Shown here in pieces: positions 17,476 through 26,007 of a stretch of 64,000 nucleotides of DNA (position 1 is its first letter; every line of letters starts with the position of its first letter). A program made the position numbers and the translations under genes. Source of the DNA: Scopulibacillus daqui (GTDB lineage Bacteria > Bacillota > Bacilli > Bacillales > Sporolactobacillaceae); assembly GCF_016908855.1 (NCBI RefSeq), contig NZ_JAFBER010000016.1, positions 1-64,000 on the forward strand, written 5' to 3'. The notes beneath the pieces are model-generated. The model had not been told where the DNA came from. It did not search any database and saw only the letters and a program-made list of their open reading frames with translations.

Positions 17476-18549
17476 TTATACCGGCATTGATATTTGATCT
17501 TGTTTGTTTTTGAAAGGATAGGCCATCACTTCGCCGTCAACTTTCAAACCGACAATATCGCCGATATTATAATTAGACAAACCGCTTACCCTGGCAGAGA
17601 CCTCAAATTCTCCTTGGGGATGATCAATGATGCGTAAAGTAAGCAGTGCGTCATGGCCAAGATATTTCACTGCGGTGACTTGGGCGCGGATGCCTTCTTC
17701 CGGATGCTGGATGATAAATTGCTCAGGGCGAATCATGACTGTCGCTTGGTTAGATGAAGCCTGACAGCATGACTGGATAGGTAATTGGCCAAATATACAA
17801 TTGGCACAGGCGTTTTTGATATTTGCTGTCAGCTGGATTGTTTCACCAACAAAATTTGCTGTTTCAAGGTCAACAGGGGATTTATATAATGTCATTGGAT
17901 CAGCCGTTTGAATGATTTGCCCATCCTTCATAACTGACACAATATCAGCCATTGACAAGGCTTCTTCCTGATCATGGGTAACGATAATAGCCGTTGTTCC
18001 TAATTCTTTAAGAGCCTGGCGGACATCTTCACGAAGCGCAGCCCGGAGCCCGGCATCCAATGCGCTAAAAGGTTCATCAAGAAGAATAAGTGATGGCGAG
18101 GGAGCCAGTGCTCGGGCCAGCGCCACCCGCTGCTGCTGCCCGCCTGAAAGCTCATGCGGCATGCGATCGCCCAAATTAGCCATTCCAGTTAACTCTAACA
18201 TCTCCTCAACACGGCCTGAGCGGCGCAGCTTGCGCGGTAAGCCAAAGGCAACATTGCCGGCAACAGTAAGGTGAGGAAACAAAGCGCCTTCTTGGGGAAC
18301 ATACCCAATTTTACGCTTTTCCGGCGGCAGGGTGCGGCTGCTGTTGCAGACGACTGTATCACCGACTTTAATTTGGCCGATTTCAGGTTCTTCAAAACCG
18401 GCAATCGTTCTTAGCAACGTTGTTTTGCCGCATCCAGAAGGACCGAGTACAGCCGCGATTTGACCGGATGGTACATGCAGGTTAACATCACGAAGCACAT
18501 TAACTTTTCCAAATGACTTATTAAGCGACGTTATCCGCAAGTCTTTCAT
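17476..18549 (-). CDS. fbpC: Ferric iron ABC transporter ATP-binding protein (FbpC-like)
   Basis: A 357-residue ABC ATPase. Walker A GPSGCGKTT, signature LSGGQQQRVALARAL, Walker B LILLDEPFSALD and the H-loop VTHDQEEA are present. A C-terminal TOBE-like domain follows. A short Cys-rich insert (NACANCIFGQLPIQSCCQ) lies before the TOBE part and is unusual. ATG 18549 is chosen because GGGGGG lies 7 bases upstream; an upstream in-frame ATG at 18594 has no site. It energises the neighbouring permease. The iron role is inferred from the Fur box and binding protein. Confidence 0.85.
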   Translation of the reverse strand: MKDLRITSLNKSFGKVNVLRDVNLHVPSGQIAAVLGPSGCGKTTLLRTIAGFEEPEIGQIKVGDTVVCNSSRTLPPEKRKIGYVPQEGALFPHLTVAGNVAFGLPRKLRRSGRVEEMLELTGMANLGDRMPHELSGGQQQRVALARALAPSPSLILLDEPFSALDAGLRAALREDVRQALKELGTTAIIVTHDQEEALSMADIVSVMKDGQIIQTADPMTLYKSPVDLETANFVGETIQLTANIKNACANCIFGQLPIQSCCQASSNQATVMIRPEQFIIQHPEEGIRAQVTAVKYLGHDALLTLRIIDHPQGEFEVSARVSGLSNYNIGDIVGLKVDGEVMAYPFKNKQDQISMPV

Positions 18550-18603
18550 TATAAATCCCCCCAAAAAGTACTGTTTCGCATATTTTTTGAACATGTGATG
18601 ATA

Positions 18604-20160
18604 TCAGAATTTATTTCTATGTCTGGTAAGCAAATAAGCAGGTATACCTGAAACGAGCACGAGCAGAGCCGCGAAAGGCGCCGCAGCAGCATATTCAGTA
18701 TTCGACGTATGCGTCCATACTTCAGTAGCAAGCGTATTAATCCCTGTTGGACGAAGCAATAATGTTGCCGTTAATTCTTTCATTCCCTCAAGGAATACGA
18801 GAGTTGCACCTGATCCGATTCCGGGCAGGATAAGCGGCAAAGTGACAGAGAAAAAGACCTGAAATGGCCGTTTTCCAAGCGTTCGTGCGGTTTCTTCCAA
18901 ACGAATCGGCGCCTGTTCTGCAGCAGCCCTGATGGATGCTAAAGCAAGCGGCAAGTACAATAAAGCATATCCGATCAACAAAAGAAATGTCGTCTGGTAC
19001 AAAGAATAAGCATAATTAACAGAGAAGAATACGAGCGCAAGGGCAATCACTAATCCCGGCACAGCGCGAAGCATATACGGGAGTCTATCAGCTAACGTTG
19101 CTAAATAGCCGCGATAACGAACAGCAAGCACTGCAACTGGAATCGCAAAAATGATTGTGAAAAGGGCGCCGCCGAAAGCCAATCCGAGTGAAGAAATAAT
19201 GGCAGTCCCTAACTCATAGATTGGAAAGGCTCTGGAACTACCAATAATCAGCCAATAGACAAGCATCGCCATAGGTACGCCGATGGCTAACAAAGCCAGC
19301 ATAATGAAAAAAACGATGACTAACGGCATTGTTTTTCCAAGCGGGACGCGTTTTCTTAGTCTAGCGACGCCTTTGCCAATTCTAGCATAGCGCGCACGCC
19401 CTCGGACTATCACTTCAAAAAACAGTAATATAAGGCAAAGAACGAGCAGAACGGCAGCAAGCATGGCCGCTGAAGCGTTGCTGAATGCCAATTGATACTC
19501 ATCATAAATAGCAGTTGTAAATGTTTCAAACCTTAATAATGATAAAGCGCCGAATTCCGCAAGCATATGCAATGCAATAAGAAGCGCTCCTCCAAATAAA
19601 GCAGGGCGCGTTTGCGGAAGGATCACCCGCCAGAAAGTTCGCCACTGGCTGTAGCCTAATGAGCGAGCTGTTTCTTCTAATGCCGGATCCATGCCCCGCA
19701 AGGAAGCTGCTACGGGAAGGTGAACAAGCGGATAGCTTGACAGCGTTAGTATTAATGCCGCGCCGCCGAACCCCTGCAGCTTAGGGCTTAATGAAACCCA
19801 GCTGTAACTGCTGACAAAGGCAGGAACAGCGAAAGGCAATGTCAATATAACATTCCATATCCTTCTTCCCGGCAAATTGCTCCTTTCAATGCACCAAGCT
19901 GTTATTAAACCGATAGTCATTGAAGCCAGTGTAACGGTTGCAGTCAAAAGAACAGTATTCCTAAGCAGCTCATAAACTCTCGGCCGAAATATTAACTCAA
20001 TCGCAGTATGCCATCCTGCTTGTTTAGCTCTTAGTATGATATATACTAAGGGCAGCAAAACAAATAGAATGACAATAATTGTCGGTACAAACATCCATAG
20101 CGGAGGAAAGTGAATTTTCCTCCGCTGATGGCATTTACCGTTCGATATGAACCCAAGCAT
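18604..20160 (-). CDS. fbpB: Ferric iron ABC transporter permease (FbpB-like, two fused domains)
   Basis: A 518-residue permease of about 12 spans. Two EAA coupling loops mark the two fused BPD domains: EETARSLGYSQWRTFW and EETARTLGKRPFQVFF. This fused architecture is typical of FbpB/SfuB iron permeases. Its ATG overlaps the TAA of the binding-protein gene by one base (TAATG), implying coupling. It ends 54 bases before the ATPase start. Confidence 0.87.
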   Translation of the reverse strand: MLGFISNGKCHQRRKIHFPPLWMFVPTIIVILFVLLPLVYIILRAKQAGWHTAIELIFRPRVYELLRNTVLLTATVTLASMTIGLITAWCIERSNLPGRRIWNVILTLPFAVPAFVSSYSWVSLSPKLQGFGGAALILTLSSYPLVHLPVAASLRGMDPALEETARSLGYSQWRTFWRVILPQTRPALFGGALLIALHMLAEFGALSLLRFETFTTAIYDEYQLAFSNASAAMLAAVLLVLCLILLFFEVIVRGRARYARIGKGVARLRKRVPLGKTMPLVIVFFIMLALLAIGVPMAMLVYWLIIGSSRAFPIYELGTAIISSLGLAFGGALFTIIFAIPVAVLAVRYRGYLATLADRLPYMLRAVPGLVIALALVFFSVNYAYSLYQTTFLLLIGYALLYLPLALASIRAAAEQAPIRLEETARTLGKRPFQVFFSVTLPLILPGIGSGATLVFLEGMKELTATLLLRPTGINTLATEVWTHTSNTEYAAAAPFAALLVLVSGIPAYLLTRHRNKF

Positions 20161-21221
20161 TAGTTTAAGCCGACCTCTTGCAGAAGCTTCAATGCTTTTT
20201 GGCCGTCACCTAGATCGGAAGGCGAGAGATGAGGAGGCTCAAGTTCATTTAACGGTTTAAGATCATATTTAGATGTGACACCTGGGTGAAGCGGATATTC
20301 TTCGCTATTTTTAGCCAGAACTTCCTGTCCTTCTTTGCTGGTTATAAATTTAAGGAATTCATCCGCTTCTTTTTTATGTTTGGCTGATTTAAGTTCTCCG
20401 GCACCGGAAATCGTGATTAAACCGCCCGGATCTTGGTTTTTAAAGTAATAAAGCTTAGAATGCATTTTGTCTTTGCCTAATTCGCTTGCTTCACGGAACC
20501 AGTAGTAGTTGTTGATAAGAGCAGTTTCCACTTGGCCGCGGCGAACCGCATCTAATGCTGCACCGTTGTTATTGTATTTTTTGCCGTATTTTTTGAGGCC
20601 TTCAAGCCATTTCTTTGCGACGTCGTCTCCTTTAGTTTTTGCGATAGCAACAACTTGCTCTTGGAAAGCGCCGCTTGTTGGAACATAACCGACTTTGCCT
20701 TTCCACTCTGGTTTTGCAAAGTCGAGAACAGACTTAGGCAATTCCTTTTCAGAAATCATATCAGTATTGTAAACGGCAACACGCGTCCTTGCTGTTACGC
20801 CGATCCAATCACCGTTCTTATCACTGTATTGTTTAGGCACCTGCTTAAGTGTATTTGAATCAACTTTTTCCAGCATGCCTTTATCGGCAAGCATTGCTAA
20901 AGGCGTAGATTCCTCTGAATAGAAGACATCCGCAGGCGAGTTCTTGCCTTCTTCGGCAATTTGGTTGGCGAGTTCACTGCTTCCGCCATTGCGCACTTTA
21001 ACTTTAATGCCGGTCTTTTCCTCGAAAGCCTTTACCAATTTTTCTGTCGTTTGTTCGTGCTGTCCATTGTATATTGTTAAAGTCTTTGAATCTGATTTCG
21101 AAGACTCTGATTTGCCGGCCTGAGATGAATCATTCGCACTGCCGCACGCACTCATGACTCCAAGCGACAATACAGTTGCCCCAACCATAAGTCCATAACG
21201 AAGTCTTTTAGTTGTTTTCAT
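20160..21221 (-). CDS. fbpA: Ferric iron-binding lipoprotein (FbpA-like)
   Basis: A 353-residue extracytoplasmic binding protein. A lipoprotein signal ends at about residue 26 (GVMSACGS), followed by a Ser/Lys linker. LTIYNGQHEQTTEKLVKAFEEKTG is a typical N-terminal lobe, and NNYYWFREA contains the adjacent tyrosines that bind Fe3+ in FbpA/FutA proteins. AAGGAGGATGACTA precedes the ATG. A Fur box and -10 element lie upstream. The name fbpA also denotes an unrelated small Fur-regulated protein in B. subtilis. Confidence 0.87.
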   Translation of the reverse strand: MKTTKRLRYGLMVGATVLSLGVMSACGSANDSSQAGKSESSKSDSKTLTIYNGQHEQTTEKLVKAFEEKTGIKVKVRNGGSSELANQIAEEGKNSPADVFYSEESTPLAMLADKGMLEKVDSNTLKQVPKQYSDKNGDWIGVTARTRVAVYNTDMISEKELPKSVLDFAKPEWKGKVGYVPTSGAFQEQVVAIAKTKGDDVAKKWLEGLKKYGKKYNNNGAALDAVRRGQVETALINNYYWFREASELGKDKMHSKLYYFKNQDPGGLITISGAGELKSAKHKKEADEFLKFITSKEGQEVLAKNSEEYPLHPGVTSKYDLKPLNELEPPHLSPSDLGDGQKALKLLQEVGLN

Positions 21222-21254
21222 TAGTCATCCTCCTTATGTAGTTCAATAGTAGGT

Positions 21255-21287
21255 ATTATACTAGGTTGGAAATGATAATCATTATCA
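21255..21287 (-). promoter_or_regulatory. Fur box and promoter of the ferric transporter operon
   Basis: TGATAATCATTATCA (21273-21287) is a perfect 7-1-7 Fur box. On the minus strand a TATAAT -10 box occupies 21255-21260, so Fur would cover the -35 region. Iron repression of the fbpABC-like operon is strongly implied. Confidence 0.9.
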
Positions 21288-21420
21288 CTACACAGCATTT
21301 TTATTATTTCACTATATAGTTATCTTGTCAATCATAAATTCATATATTAAATATGATTTTTTTAAAAGGTTTTAAGGAGAGAAAGGAAGGGGGAGGCGGC
21401 GGCTCGCTTATTAAGTCTCA

Positions 21421-21519
21421 TTAACCTCTGCCTTCTGCCGCCAAGATGATTTCTTTTTTCAGAAAAAGCCGCAGATCAATAAATTCGGAATAAGTTGTCC
21501 AAATTTCAACCTTTTTCAT
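21421..21519 (-). CDS. Candidate 32-residue peptide downstream of a second Fur box
   Basis: An ATG at 21519 opens a 33-codon frame ending in TAA at 21421 and encoding an amphipathic peptide (starts MKKVEIWTTYSEFIDLRLFL). The ribosome site is weak (GACGGATA). A Fur-like box lies about 25 bases upstream. The same transcript would continue into a C-rich tract at 21376-21402, so it may instead be, or overlap, a small regulatory RNA. No family was recognised. Confidence 0.2.
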   Translation of the reverse strand: MKKVEIWTTYSEFIDLRLFLKKEIILAAEGRG

Positions 21520-21543
21520 TATCCGTCAATAAAATGTATACAT

Positions 21544-21558
21544 TGAAAATCATTTTCA
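21544..21558. promoter_or_regulatory. Second Fur-type box
   Basis: TGAAAATCATTTTCA is a perfect 7-1-7 palindrome differing from the ideal Fur box at two symmetric positions. An extra TTTCATTTT half-site follows. On the minus strand a TATACA -10 candidate lies just downstream, so the box would control leftward transcription towards 21360. It may also affect katA. Confidence 0.55.
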
Positions 21559-21725
21559 TTTTCATTTTTGTAGATTTAGTGATCGCGGTCATTTGCCCCT
21601 TTTTCTTCTTGAGGAATCGATGACTTGCAAAGCCCAGCTTTATTAAAAAGGTAGTTAAATAGGTTTTATCCTGAATAAAAACGGGGTATTTAATGAGTAA
21701 GGCGAAGTTTATAACTGCAACTAAT

Positions 21726-21775
21726 TTATAATTATTATTAAAAAGTATTGATTTTTATTAGGTATCAATTATAAT
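21726..21775 (+). promoter_or_regulatory. PerR box and promoter of katA
   Basis: TTATAATTATTATTA (21726-21740) matches the PerR consensus TTATAAT-N-ATTATAA at all but one position. TTGATT (21748-21753) and TATAAT (21770-21775) with 16-base spacing form the promoter directly after it. This fits peroxide induction of catalase. Confidence 0.75.
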
Positions 21776-21813
21776 GTTAGTTGTAACCACTAAAAATCTG
21801 AGGTGAGTTTCTA

Positions 21814-23280
21814 ATGACCGATTCAAATCATAAAAAATCCCTAACGACGAATACGGGTGCGCCAGTAGGCGATAACCAAAATTCAATAACCGCCGGATCA
21901 CGCGGCCCTGTCTTAATGCAAGATGTTCATCTGGTTGAAAAGTTGGCCCATTTTAATCGTGAACGTGTCCCAGAGCGTGTCGTACATGCGAAAGGAGGGG
22001 GAGCGCACGGGTATTTTGAAGTCACTAACGATGTGACGAAATGGACGAAAGCCAAATTTTTATCAAAAGTCGGCAAACGTACGCCGGTTCTGGCGCGCTT
22101 CTCAACTGTCGCCGGTGAGAAAGGTTCGGCGGATACAGAACGAGATCCCCGGGGGTTTGCATTAAAATTTTATACAGAGGACGGCAATTATGATCTTGTC
22201 GGCAATAACACGCCGGTCTTCTTTATTCGGGATGCCATTAAGTTTCCTGATTTCATTCATACGCAAAAGCGCCATCCGGCAACAAATTGCAAAGATCCAA
22301 ATGCGGTTTGGGACTTTTTCTCATTGTCGCCCGAGTCATTGCATCAAGTGACCATTCTATTTTCGGACCGCGGCATTCCGAGAACATGGCGCCACATGCA
22401 CGGATATGGCAGCCATACATTTAAATGGACGAATGAAGACGGAGAATCCGTTTGGGTAAAATATCACTTCAAAACAGAACAAGGCATTGAAAATTTAACA
22501 GCTGAAGAAGCGAAGAAAATAGCTGGTGAAGATCCAGATTACGCTACACGTGATTTGTATCAATCCATTGAAAAAGGCGACTATCCGGCGTGGACACTAT
22601 ATGTACAAATCATGCCGCTTGAAGATGCAGAACATTACAAATTTGACCCTTTTGACGTGACAAAAGTCTGGTCGCAAAAGGATTATCCGCTGATTGAAGT
22701 TGGGCGAATGGTGCTTAACAAAAATCCGGAAAATTACTTTGCGGAGATTGAACAAGCTGCATTTTCTCCAGCAACAATTGTCCCTGGCATTGATTTTTCC
22801 CCTGATAAAATGCTGCAAGGCCGATTATTCGCCTATAATGACGCTCATCGTTATCGGATAGGAACGAATTATCAATTGCTTCCAGTCAATCGTCCTTTGA
22901 ATGACATAAACAATTATCAGCGCGATGGTGCGATGCGTTTCGACAGCAATGGCGGGGCATCAGGAAACTACGAACCGAACAGTTTCAATGGTCCGAAAGA
23001 AGTCCCGGATGCCGTTCAAGCACCGCTTCCGGTCTCAGGCGTTGCCGAAAGTGCCGCTTATGATCGAAACGACCACTATACTCAACCAGGGGATTTATAC
23101 CGGCTGTTAAGTGAAGAAGAACGTTCGCGGTTAGCGGCTAACATTGTAGACGCCATGCGCCCGGTCAAGAAGGACATTCAATTGCGGCAAATTGAGCATT
23201 TCCGCAAGGCCGATCCTGAATACGGCGAAAGAGTTGCGGAAGGTCTTGGCATCTCTGTTAATACCGGCAAACAAACTTAA
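21814..23280 (+). CDS. katA: Catalase KatA
   Basis: A 488-residue clade 3 heme catalase that dismutates H2O2. The distal His segment is [17 protein letters not shown], and the Asn/Phe channel region [19 protein letters not shown] is present. The proximal heme ligand region is [14 protein letters not shown]. Length is typical of B. subtilis KatA. The start ATG follows CTGAGGTGAG. A PerR box upstream supports peroxide control. A terminator follows. Confidence 0.95.
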   Translation: MTDSNHKKSLTTNTGAPVGDNQNSITAGSRGPVLMQDVHLVEKLAHFNRERVPERVVHAKGGGAHGYFEVTNDVTKWTKAKFLSKVGKRTPVLARFSTVAGEKGSADTERDPRGFALKFYTEDGNYDLVGNNTPVFFIRDAIKFPDFIHTQKRHPATNCKDPNAVWDFFSLSPESLHQVTILFSDRGIPRTWRHMHGYGSHTFKWTNEDGESVWVKYHFKTEQGIENLTAEEAKKIAGEDPDYATRDLYQSIEKGDYPAWTLYVQIMPLEDAEHYKFDPFDVTKVWSQKDYPLIEVGRMVLNKNPENYFAEIEQAAFSPATIVPGIDFSPDKMLQGRLFAYNDAHRYRIGTNYQLLPVNRPLNDINNYQRDGAMRFDSNGGASGNYEPNSFNGPKEVPDAVQAPLPVSGVAESAAYDRNDHYTQPGDLYRLLSEEERSRLAANIVDAMRPVKKDIQLRQIEHFRKADPEYGERVAEGLGISVNTGKQT

Positions 23281-23320
23281 GTTTGAAAGAAAATCCTATT
23301 ATATCTCAATCTATGGAATA

Positions 23321-23357
23321 GGGCAGGCTGCTTATACGGCGGCCTGTCTTTAATTTT
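23321..23357 (+). terminator. Terminator after katA
   Basis: GGCAGGCTGC pairs with GCGGCCTGTC (10 bp including two wobble pairs) across a short loop. TTTAATTTTTG follows. Confidence 0.7.
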
Positions 23358-23401
23358 TGTATTATAATAAAGTTAGCAGTCTTTTAGATTCAGGAGGATT
23401 T

Positions 23402-23728
23402 ATGGAGATTAAAGGACATAAAGTTTTAGGTGTTGACACAGATGAAGAAACACGCTGTAAGCATTATCACACGGAGAAGGATATTATCGCGATAAAATTT
23501 AAATGCTGCCGAACTTACTTTCCATGTTATGAATGCCACGAAGCATTAGCTGATCATCCTGCAGAGGTTTGGACGAGGTCAGAACAGGAGACAAAGGCTG
23601 TTTTATGCGGGGCGTGCAGATATGAACTTACAATCAAAGAATATTTGGAATGTGATTCAAACTGTCCAAAGTGCCGCGCTGAATTTAATCCGGGATGCCA
23701 AAGGCATTACCATCTTTACTTTGAATGA
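23402..23728 (+). CDS. CHY zinc-finger protein
   Basis: A 108-residue protein dominated by a CHY-type zinc finger. CKHYHTEKDIIAIKFKCC, YFPCYECHEALADH, CGACRYEL and CPKCRAEFNPGCQRHYHLYF provide the Cys/His ligands in order. ATG 23402 follows AGGAGG; an in-frame upstream ATG at 23357 lacks a site. Bacterial members are uncharacterised. It follows katA but is separated by a terminator. Confidence 0.85.
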   Translation: MEIKGHKVLGVDTDEETRCKHYHTEKDIIAIKFKCCRTYFPCYECHEALADHPAEVWTRSEQETKAVLCGACRYELTIKEYLECDSNCPKCRAEFNPGCQRHYHLYFE

Positions 23729-23820
23729 GCAAAAGTTAACGGCACCTTAACATATTTCATACGGAGCTGTTATTGGATAGAATAGGCTGAAATTCATGAA
23801 GAAAGATAGCGTAATATGTT

Positions 23821-23860
23821 AAAAAACGGAAAAGAGCACCTGCGCGTCAGCAGGTGCTCC
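23821..23860 (-). terminator. Terminator of the APC permease gene
   Basis: GAGCACCTGC (23834-23843) pairs perfectly with GCAGGTGCTC (23850-23859). T-rich sequence follows on the minus strand. Confidence 0.8.
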
Positions 23861-23867
23861 CAAACGG

Positions 23868-25451
23868 CTAAGCATATTCTTTTTTCGCATTAAGTTCAAC
23901 TCCATCACTTTCTTCAAAAGCAGGTGTTGAAAGTGCACTGGCAACGCCCCAGTAATAAGCGGCTAACGATATAATAATAACGGCAATCTGATCCCATGGT
24001 GCAGGCAAAATACCTCTTCCACCAAATGTCCCCAAATAGCTGATTGCAATCATAGCCAAACAATAGACAATCAGCCATATACTTGATTTGATTTGTTGAG
24101 CAAAAGCAATCTTGGAAGCTTGAATGATTTTCTTAGAAAACAGATAACCGATAAACATCATCATTTCTAACCCTATCAGCCAAGAGATCGTTTGCCATCC
24201 TGTCCAATAGACAATAAAAGATGCGATCAGAAAGGAAAGCGGGCCGATAATCGAAATGCCTTTCAGCTTAAATGGCCTGTGCAAATCCGGCGCTGACCGG
24301 CGCAGCGCCACCACTGAAATAGGGATTAAAATATAGGAAAGAACCGCAGCCGACGAGGCGACATTGATCAGTTTATCCCAAGATGGAAAAGGTGCTGTCC
24401 AAAAAACAGATAAAATAAATGTAAACCAAAGTGAAGGGCGGGGAACACCAGTCTTCTTATCGACTTTTGCAAATATTTTAAAGAACGTTCCATTTTTAGA
24501 CCAAGCAAAGACGCCTCTTGCCGTCGCCCCCATATAAATGTTAGCTGTACCTCCAGTGGAAAGAACAGCATCGGCTAACATTGTATTGGCGAGCCAAGCC
24601 AATCCAAGCAGCACAGCAAGATCCGCAAACGGTGAACTAAACGACAGCTTACTCCAGCCTTTCTGAACAACGTGATCCGGCAAAGCGCCGACGAAAGAAA
24701 ATTGAAGAAACAGATATAAAATAGTCGCTAACCCAAGCGACAGCAAGACTGCTAATGGAATGGTACGACCGGGGTTTTTGGCTTCAGAGCCAAAAATAAT
24801 CGGCTGCTGGAAGCCCATAAAGGCAAAGGCGATACCAGCGGTTGACACAGCAGATTCAATGCCGCTGAAGCCGAATGGCGCAAATCCATGCATATGGAAG
24901 TTCGCTGGATGTAATTGGGTGAGCAAAACAATCACTGTCATAATTGGGATCACAAACTTAAGGAAGGTAATGATTGAATTAACCTTTCCGAAAACATTAA
25001 CACTCCAATAATTTAAAAGAAAAAATATAATTAAAATAGCGAACTGAACAAACCAGCCGAGGAGAGTTGGATTCGCAGCCCCTAACGAAGGGAACCACTG
25101 GCTGGCATAAGTGCGCATGCCTTCCACTTCGAGTCCCGGGACAACAGAAGTGGCGATAAAGAACATAAAACTGGAGAGATATCCAAGGATAGGGCCGTGG
25201 GAATAATTCGGGTAACGGACAAGTCCCCCTGTATGCGGCAGCGCGCCGCCAAGTTCAGCGCATGTTAATGCTAAAAGTCCAATAGCGAGGGCGCCGAGTA
25301 CCCATGAAACGGCCGCTGCAGGCCCGGCATAAGTAGCGGCTATTTGCGAGGAAAATAACCATGCGGAACCAATGATGGATCCTAAACCAAGCAGCGTTAA
25401 ATCAACAACATTTAATTTTCTTTTAAAATCGCTCTGTTTTTCTAAATTCAT
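23868..25451 (-). CDS. APC-superfamily amino acid permease (YveA-like)
   Basis: A 527-residue protein of about 12-14 membrane spans. The APC signature near the N-terminus is DLTLLGLGSIIGSAWLF, followed by TCAELGGALPHTGG. Length and the start resemble the aspartate/proton symporter YveA, but substrate specificity cannot be read from sequence. It is a single gene with its own terminator, flanked by a long non-coding region on its promoter side. Confidence 0.8.
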   Translation of the reverse strand: MNLEKQSDFKRKLNVVDLTLLGLGSIIGSAWLFSSQIAATYAGPAAAVSWVLGALAIGLLALTCAELGGALPHTGGLVRYPNYSHGPILGYLSSFMFFIATSVVPGLEVEGMRTYASQWFPSLGAANPTLLGWFVQFAILIIFFLLNYWSVNVFGKVNSIITFLKFVIPIMTVIVLLTQLHPANFHMHGFAPFGFSGIESAVSTAGIAFAFMGFQQPIIFGSEAKNPGRTIPLAVLLSLGLATILYLFLQFSFVGALPDHVVQKGWSKLSFSSPFADLAVLLGLAWLANTMLADAVLSTGGTANIYMGATARGVFAWSKNGTFFKIFAKVDKKTGVPRPSLWFTFILSVFWTAPFPSWDKLINVASSAAVLSYILIPISVVALRRSAPDLHRPFKLKGISIIGPLSFLIASFIVYWTGWQTISWLIGLEMMMFIGYLFSKKIIQASKIAFAQQIKSSIWLIVYCLAMIAISYLGTFGGRGILPAPWDQIAVIIISLAAYYWGVASALSTPAFEESDGVELNAKKEYA

Positions 25452-25816
25452 GCCTAGAAAGCAACACCTTTCCTTCTATTTGAGTTTTTTCATGCAAAAC
25501 AGCAAAAAATTTAAAACAATTTAAAATTGTTTATATTATATATATTATACACAAAAATGTATTCAAAATCATTTTTATAATCAAAAAATAAAAGCGATCA
25601 TTTGGTTTTCGGGGCCAACATCAATGATAAGGAGGCTGCGCGAGTGATCAGCTTTCCATAGTCCTAAAATACTAGCAATGTATGAAACATCAAAAAATCT
25701 CAAAGATTTTTAATCTAAGGATCGATATTATCAAGTGATAAAAGAAAAAATGTGACTAAGCATTAGGTTTTGTGTACATCATGCTAATTTAAATGTGAGG
25801 TCAAAGGACTTACAAG
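25452..25816. other. AT-rich intergenic region upstream of the permease
   Basis: Contains the leftward promoter area of the permease (repeated TATAT around 25530-25550). A GGAGG-GTG at about 25630-25645 opens only a five-codon frame. No convincing gene was recognised. It ends at a plus-strand terminator (25817-25850) with no obvious gene in front, so a small RNA is possible. Confidence 0.3.
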
Positions 25817-25850
25817 CCGGAGGAATAAGTATCATTTTCTCCGGTTTTTT
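25817..25850 (+). terminator. Orphan plus-strand terminator
   Basis: CCGGAG-GAA pairs with TTT-CTCCGG and is followed by six T. No protein gene ends nearby on the plus strand, which raises the possibility of a small RNA ending here. Confidence 0.65.
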
Positions 25851-26007
25851 CGATTGCATTCGATACGATAGTGCTTTTGGTTTGTTTCTTTCGGCGGAAT
25901 AATGTCAAACGGCGTCAAAATTTAGGAAAATAGGGTGAAGTGGAGCAGTTTAAAAAACTATAACATTATGATTGTAACGATAAAGATAGAAAAGAGAGGG
26001 GAATGAT

